Shown here: one piece after another, positions 58,946 to 64,000 of the stretch
Layout: every line of letters begins with the position of its first letter
Numbering within the stretch: the stretch's first letter is position 1
NCBI GenBank assembly: GCA_023213395.1
Contig: CM041465.1
Span: 153,705,741-153,769,740, forward strand
Reading direction: 5' to 3'
DNA length: 64,000 bases
Source: Cycas panzhihuaensis
Taxonomy: Eukaryota > Cycadophyta
Made by a program: the position numbers and the translations under genes
The notes under the pieces: model-generated
Database searches by the model: none
What the model was told of the DNA's origin: nothing
The model's input: only the letters and a program-made list of their open reading frames with translations

Positions 58946-60240
58946 AACAAAAAGTTCTTATACTTCAAATGATTAAGGAATATTTATTCCTATGGTCTGC
59001 GTCAATTTTTTTTTAACTTACTATGTACCATTTTAGTTGACTTCTATTGACTATTTTATTAAGCAATATTCCATCAAGTTATTGAAGTTATATAGAACCA
59101 TTTTATTAAATATGGTTTACCTTATATTGACTAAGCCAACGTAACTTCATTTTCCTAGGCTTCATGTGAAATTTACTATCATATAAGAGTATCGGATCTC
59201 TTTCTTAGAATTGAGGTATTTTCAAGTGTTGATCATATCATACTTTATGTGATTATTTTTCTATATTAAACTCCCATAAGGATCTTGCTCATTCTCATCT
59301 ATTTTTCTTAATTTAATGAACCATTAATCCCTTGAGTCCTTTAAAACTAATTATAGTATTACTGTTACCCATAAACTCTCTATTTAAAACTCTAGGGGAA
59401 GTATAACTTCAAATTCATAAACTAACTAAAATAATATTTGCTTATGAGGTCCTTTTATTATTGTTCTATCCATCCATAATACTAAGTGAAGTCATTCTAT
59501 CTAATCTGTTCATCCTTCATTATAACACTTACAAAAAGGTAGTTTTAAAATTTTATTTATACTTTCTATAATCCATTTACTTCTAAATAATATAGAGAGG
59601 ACCTAGAATGTTGAATCACAAATTCTTTTGTAAGATGCTTAATAGTTTAATTTAAAAAATTGACTCCTTAGTTCAAAATAATTTTCAAAGTGTAACTAAT
59701 ATGAACAATAATAGTCTTATATAAAAATCCAGTTGACTTTTAAGCATTGCATGCCTCCATCAATTTTTCTTTGGTCCACTTGGTTAAGAAGTTCATAGTA
59801 ACCAATACCTATCTTATGTTGGTTTATTTGGCTAGTTGACTAATTGGTCTAATAAAATCTTGCTCCTACTTCTTAAATGGAGCGTATACTAAGATGGGAT
59901 ATAAAGGCATGAGATGATTTTTTTCTAACTTCCCTACCTATTAACACATATCACAACTATAAATCTATTTCTCTATATCTTTGAATAACATGGACCATCC
60001 AAGTCCAACCAATAATATATTCCTAGTAGTGGATTCAATATTTTGATATTTTACTTTGGAATCTTCATGATCTTTTTGAATTATGGCCTCTACCTCATGT
60101 TCCATTATTTATCTTCTTTAAACATTATCTGCTCCTAGCTTATATAACATCCCTTAAATTAATTAAAATAGAAAAAAAAATTAACTGAAACTTTACCACT
60201 CTACATGCTTCATTCTTAGTGGTGTTTACCCCGTGGCTAG
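58946..60240 (-). pseudogene. pol: Integrase of gypsy B
   Basis: The minus-strand reading is more decayed than in A. A DNA-level match to A continues from 18900 to 17640. The VNG motif is at about 59576-59590; the following codons are TTA, TAG and AAA, so the third catalytic position is Lys at 59573-59575. A TKWTKEKLM-like segment is near 59765. Confidence 0.78.
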
Positions 60241-60493
60241 ATATTATGTAATACCTTCATACCACTTCGGTACTGCCTCGATAGAAAATAACTTCACGTC
60301 TAAAAAATCTTCTTGGATCCCTATAGTAAGCTCTTCTTCCAGTTCTCTTGATGGAAAGTATATGATCATGTGCTTGTCTCATTTTTTCACTATTATTTTA
60401 AAATTAATTTTTTAAAACAACATTAGCCATCTATTGATTCTACCCTACAAAATGGGTTTATTAATTAGATATTGTAAGGCTTAGTGATCCACA

Positions 60494-60524
<31 letters not shown>

Positions 60525-60800
60525 CATATATATTAGCTAATAAATAATGTCTATTTTTTTGTAGGGTATAAACCATGGCCATACCTTCTCATTCTATGAT
60601 TGAATAGTTTTGCTCCCCTTCTATTAACTTTTAATTTATAAAATATATTGGTAGATCTATTTTACTATCCTTTAGTTATGCTAATACATATTTGATGGAA
60701 AATAAACAGGCATCCACATATATATAGAAAGATTTCTCCCAGTAAGGAAATCTCAATATTGGTATGTGGCTAACTTTTTCCTTAAATAACTCAAATGTAA
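60241..60800 (-). pseudogene. pol: RNase H of gypsy B
   Basis: It aligns with A 18900-19440. A VDACLFSIKYVLA-like first motif is read near 60690 and a KLIEGEQNYSI motif near 60620. A short TA-type microsatellite (60496-60530) has expanded inside it. Confidence 0.75.
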
Positions 60801-61760
60801 AGTATCGTTACAACTTCCATTTCCATGTGGATTTCTTCTTCAGTAGGGATTCTAAAGGGTTAGCTATTTGGATATAGTTTTTTATAAACTTTCTATAATA
60901 TCCTTCATTCCTAAAAAACCTTTGACCTACTTAGGTGTTTTAGGAACTAGAAAATTTAAAATTATAGCTACTTTATTAGTATCAATAAGAAACCCATTTT
61001 TTATAACTATATGACTTAATAAAGACTTAAAAGGAACCATAAATGTGGACTTGGTAGGATTGAGATACTTACTTCTCCTATAGGTTTCTAACATCAAACA
61101 TAGACAACTAAGATGGATTTTTAGTATAGTAAAAGGTGTCTAATAATCTAAAATCCCCCCAATTATATTTCCAATATTCTACTTAAAAATATTGAGAATC
61201 ACCCTCTGAAATATTGCAGGATCATTAGTCAATCTATATGATATGACTCTAAATATATATGCACCCTATTTTCTAACAATGGTCATCTTCAATTGGTCTT
61301 CCATCATGATTCATACTTGATTATATCCACTGAAGATATCTGTGAGGGAATAAACCTCATGCCCTGAAACCTTTTTTAAAATATCTCTAGTGAATGGAAT
61401 ATAAAATGGATCTTTCTTAGTTTCCTTATTTAGAGCTCTATAATAAATGCACTCTAAGTTTCTCTCTCTTTTTCAGAACTACTACAACTAGACTTATCCA
61501 TTCATTATTTTCCACTTTAAAAATATAATTTACCTCAAATAACTTATCAAGTTCAACCTTTACCTCTTCTTTATATTTGGGATTCATGTAGTAAGGGGGT
61601 TGTCTTATTGGTTTAGCTCTTTCCATTAATTCTATCTTATGTTCATTGAGTCTAGGTGGAATGCCTTTTAAGTGCTTATATGTCTAGGTAAGAATGTCCT
61701 TATATTTTAGAACTGAGGAGATAGCTGACTACACATTTTTTGCATCCTAATAATCTCCTA
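60801..61760 (-). pseudogene. pol: Reverse transcriptase of gypsy B
   Basis: Minus strand: LKGIPPRLNEHKIELMERA, PIRQPPYYMNPKYKEEV and VENNEWISLVVVVLKKREK (open 61626-61438), then NDPAIFQRVILNIFK, ILDY in place of the catalytic LDD, a stop at 61140-61142, and the thumb segments. It shows how the RT of A read before F entered. Confidence 0.87.
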
Positions 61761-62085
61761 AGTTGACAATTTGAGGCTACTCCTCTATTCTAATATTGAT
61801 TTCTACCAACTTAAACTTTTCTCTTTCCACTATCTTAGCATTTAGGCTTGTTGTATATGTAAGAGTATTATCAATAATATATTCCCCACATTCCATTGTA
61901 GAATAAAACTGGGAGGAAATAATTGAGATTTTTGTTGAATATCTTCTTCCATTAGTTTGTCTCATTTAATGTGGAAATAACTTATTTCCTTTTCCACACT
62001 TTTTTCTTTAAAAATTTACAAAATTTCCTTAACTTTTCTATCTTTATTAGGGTGTGCAAAGGTTGTTTGGTGTTAGGTTTGTTTA
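61761..62085 (-). pseudogene. Linker upstream of RT in gypsy B
   Basis: Minus-strand ORF 61965-61777 reads STMECGEYIIDNTLTYTTSL and KFKLVEINIRIEE. It matches A 25800-26110 and ends, with the rest of B, near 62085. Its role is unknown. Confidence 0.5.
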
Positions 62086-63818
62086 AAGTTGTAAAACTTG
62101 CACCTTGTAACTTTTGCAACATTGAAAACACATACATCTTTGTGGCAACTTGTCATTCACATCTTTAGCTTTTGTCACATTAGCCTTGCTTACTACCTTG
62201 GTGCTTGGGCACCGTGGAGTGTCGTAGACTTGGAGGATTAGCTATTCTGATACTAACTGCACCCCTTCCTCCTCCTTATCCCTTTTGATATTTCTTGCAA
62301 AGCTAACGTAAAAAGGGAATTGAAAGTTGGTTTTGTTATAGATATTTATTTAATTTAGATAGCTTGCATTGTAATGTTCCATACATTGCATATATATACA
62401 TATATATCCCTTATGCTCTAGCAGCCTCATGAAAGGGCATACATTACTTGGTTGCAGGTTCCCTTCTCACCGTACATGGAGAAGGAGGAAGGCATTCTAA
62501 TCTGGCCACTCACATTTGGGAGTAGTATGAAGAAAGTAGATGTGATAAGGGGATAGCGCTCCTTCACCTGTCCAAGCTCTAGGTACACTCCTCATTCCCT
62601 TTTGTCCTATTCCTCTCACATTATTTTATTTGTCCCCATATATCATACCTAAAAGAAAAGAGAATCTGCATATATCATCCACACTTAGTTAATTTGCTTG
62701 CCTACTCAATAAAAGTGAATCAAATAGGGACCATACCCATTGCATGTCTATTTGTTGCATGTTTCCTTGAGCTTACGTCCCTTGCATGCATCTTGCCTCA
62801 CATACCATTTCTTTGCCAATCCCTCTCTTTTTTCTTTGCATTTAAAAATTAAAAGAGAGTGAGGATATGCACGATTGAACAAATGAGTGGTTTTATTTAT
62901 GTTGTTCCTTTCCTTCTTTTAAGAGAGAACCCATCTTGCATAGAAGAACACAACACCATATAAACAACCTCTTCCCCATCCACGTTGCATAACAACCTAC
63001 ATGCAAAAGAATTAGAACTTTTCCATTGTCACCTTACATCCCTAAAACTATCTTAGATGTAGAGTCTTAAGGGCATCCCTCCTTTAAGGCCCCGCTTCTC
63101 TCTTTGTTCTTTATTACACTTATTACAACTAAGTAACCTTAGTGTAATCTTTGAGTCAATTCTACACCCATAAGATTGGTCACCTCTCCATTCCTTCATG
63201 AGTACACACTGCTTCTGCCTCTTACCTAGATCCACCCCTTTCATATCTTTTCCTATGCGAGGAGCTCTTCCCTTGCTCTTTCTCTCCTCCTTCCTTCGGC
63301 CATCCAAGGACAGGAGGGCATCTTTTGGGGTTACTCGGGAAACTGAGGATCTCCCTCACTTACCTATCGCTCCAAACCGAAGTAGAGTCACCTCAAAAGT
63401 AGTTCACGTGCTATTTGCGGGTCCTGAACATATGTTCCGATGCACAAATGCCCTTTATAGGTATTTGCTTTTACTTGCCATCATAGGTCCTTAGCTACCA
63501 CAATTTTGATAGTTTGGCTTGACCTCGTCTAAATATAATTACCCCCTCCACCTTGAAGGTGTGATTCTACTAGTGACCAAACCGGGGACCTGCCAGTAAG
63601 GGATTAATCCTTCTCCCTTCCTATTGGTACTACTTCCTTCTTGGTAGCTCTCTTTGGTTTCTTGGGAAGCCCCCAATGCTCACACCCCTACTATCTCTTT
63701 CTTCCAACCTGTAGGCAAAAATTGTATGTGGTGATTCTCATGTCGCTTATGAGGCCTTGCCCCTTTATTGGAAGATCTCTTTTATTTTCCCCTTCCTTCA
63801 TCGCATTTTGATTTGACC
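62086..63818. other. Mostly unassigned right-hand segment
   Basis: The composition becomes less AT-rich from about 62500 and C/T-rich from 63050. A primer-site-like minus-strand TAGTATCAGAATAGC at 62240-62254 could mark the 5' LTR of a further minus-strand copia to its right. A short TA run lies at 62388-62410. No coding sequence is recognised. Confidence 0.35.
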
Positions 63819-64000
63819 ATGGAGGGATTCCCTTTGGATTTGGAATATCATACTTACATATCTGAATCTCATGAGCCTTCTACCTCTTTCCAAGGGCCCA
63901 CCCAAGAGGGTGAGAACCCTATCACTTACTCGAGTGAGCAAGGCCACCCACAAGTCCACCACCTCTCTACTTATGAGGTGGAGGCATCCTCTCCATTAGA
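63819..64000 (+). CDS. Open frame running off the window, unknown
   Basis: From the ATG at 63819, in a good context (gaccATGG), 60 codons are open to the window end. The peptide starts MEGFPLDLEYHTYISESHEP and is rich in Ser, Glu, His and Pro, with no hydrophobic segment. It could be the N-terminus of a retroelement gag or of a host protein. The local base composition is richer in G+C than the rest of the window. Confidence 0.35.
   Translation, partial: MEGFPLDLEYHTYISESHEPSTSFQGPTQEGENPITYSSEQGHPQVHHLSTYEVEASSPL

Larger units (their letters stand above)
52990..62085 (-). mobile_element. Gypsy B, minus-strand Ty3/gypsy copy, 5' truncated
   Basis: Read on the minus strand: linker (62085-61760), RT, RNase H, integrase, GTTGTAAC array, a decayed region with Lys/Glu-rich remnants, then non-coding terminal blocks shared with gypsy A. 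Gag and protease are missing: similarity to A stops near 62085. It is the same family as A and a relative of G1. Confidence 0.85.

Noticed and set aside
63198-63494. 98-residue plus-strand frame
   Set aside because: Overlaps a minus-strand frame of 84 residues, no recognisable domain, C/T-rich composition; insufficient support.

Overview
The window looks like intergenic DNA from a large, AT-rich, repeat-filled plant nuclear genome. The evidence is the plant-type Ty1/copia and Ty3/gypsy domains, primer sites matching initiator-Met tRNA, and nested insertions. A gymnosperm would fit, but that is inference. I find no intact host gene, rRNA, tRNA or CRISPR array. Almost every coding stretch is a decayed retrotransposon. 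The one host-gene fragment is an E1-type (ThiF fold) piece carried inside a retrotransposon.

Layout, left half. Copia-1 (1-7129, plus strand, 5' LTR outside the window) has a 2.5 kb leader, gag-pol and a 3' LTR. It sits in the gag of a plus-strand gypsy element, G1 (7130-16107): gag, zinc knuckles, protease, a second gag-like domain, RT, RNase H, integrase, a 61-bp tandem repeat, an extra downstream ORF and a 3' LTR. G1 in turn sits in a minus-strand gypsy, A (16108-31616). The RT of A is split by element F (20089-25481), a minus-strand copia-type element with no visible pol and an antisense E1-family fragment.

Layout, right half. A minus-strand copia, C (31617-52170), is interrupted twice: by D (33559-38900, minus, a different copia lineage) and by E (40176-49067, plus, same coding family as C and Copia-1). 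Target duplications are visible for D, E and F, each with one mismatch. E also holds a TA microsatellite of about 700 bp. A second minus-strand gypsy copy, B (about 52990-62085), follows. The last 1.9 kb is mostly unassigned and ends in an open frame that runs off the window.

What stands out. Copia-1, E and C share a long leader with a roughly 430-nt block just upstream of gag that is strongly conserved although it does not code. Gypsy copies A and B each carry a 1.4 kb array of short GTTGTAAC-type units downstream of integrase. All three gypsy integrases have Lys where the catalytic Glu is expected, and all three RTs have a stop immediately after the LDD motif. F has three tandem copies of its primer-binding segment and LTRs beginning TA instead of TG. 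The relative order of insertions can be read from the nesting: A and C are oldest in their nests; F and G1 entered A, Copia-1 entered G1, and D and E entered C.
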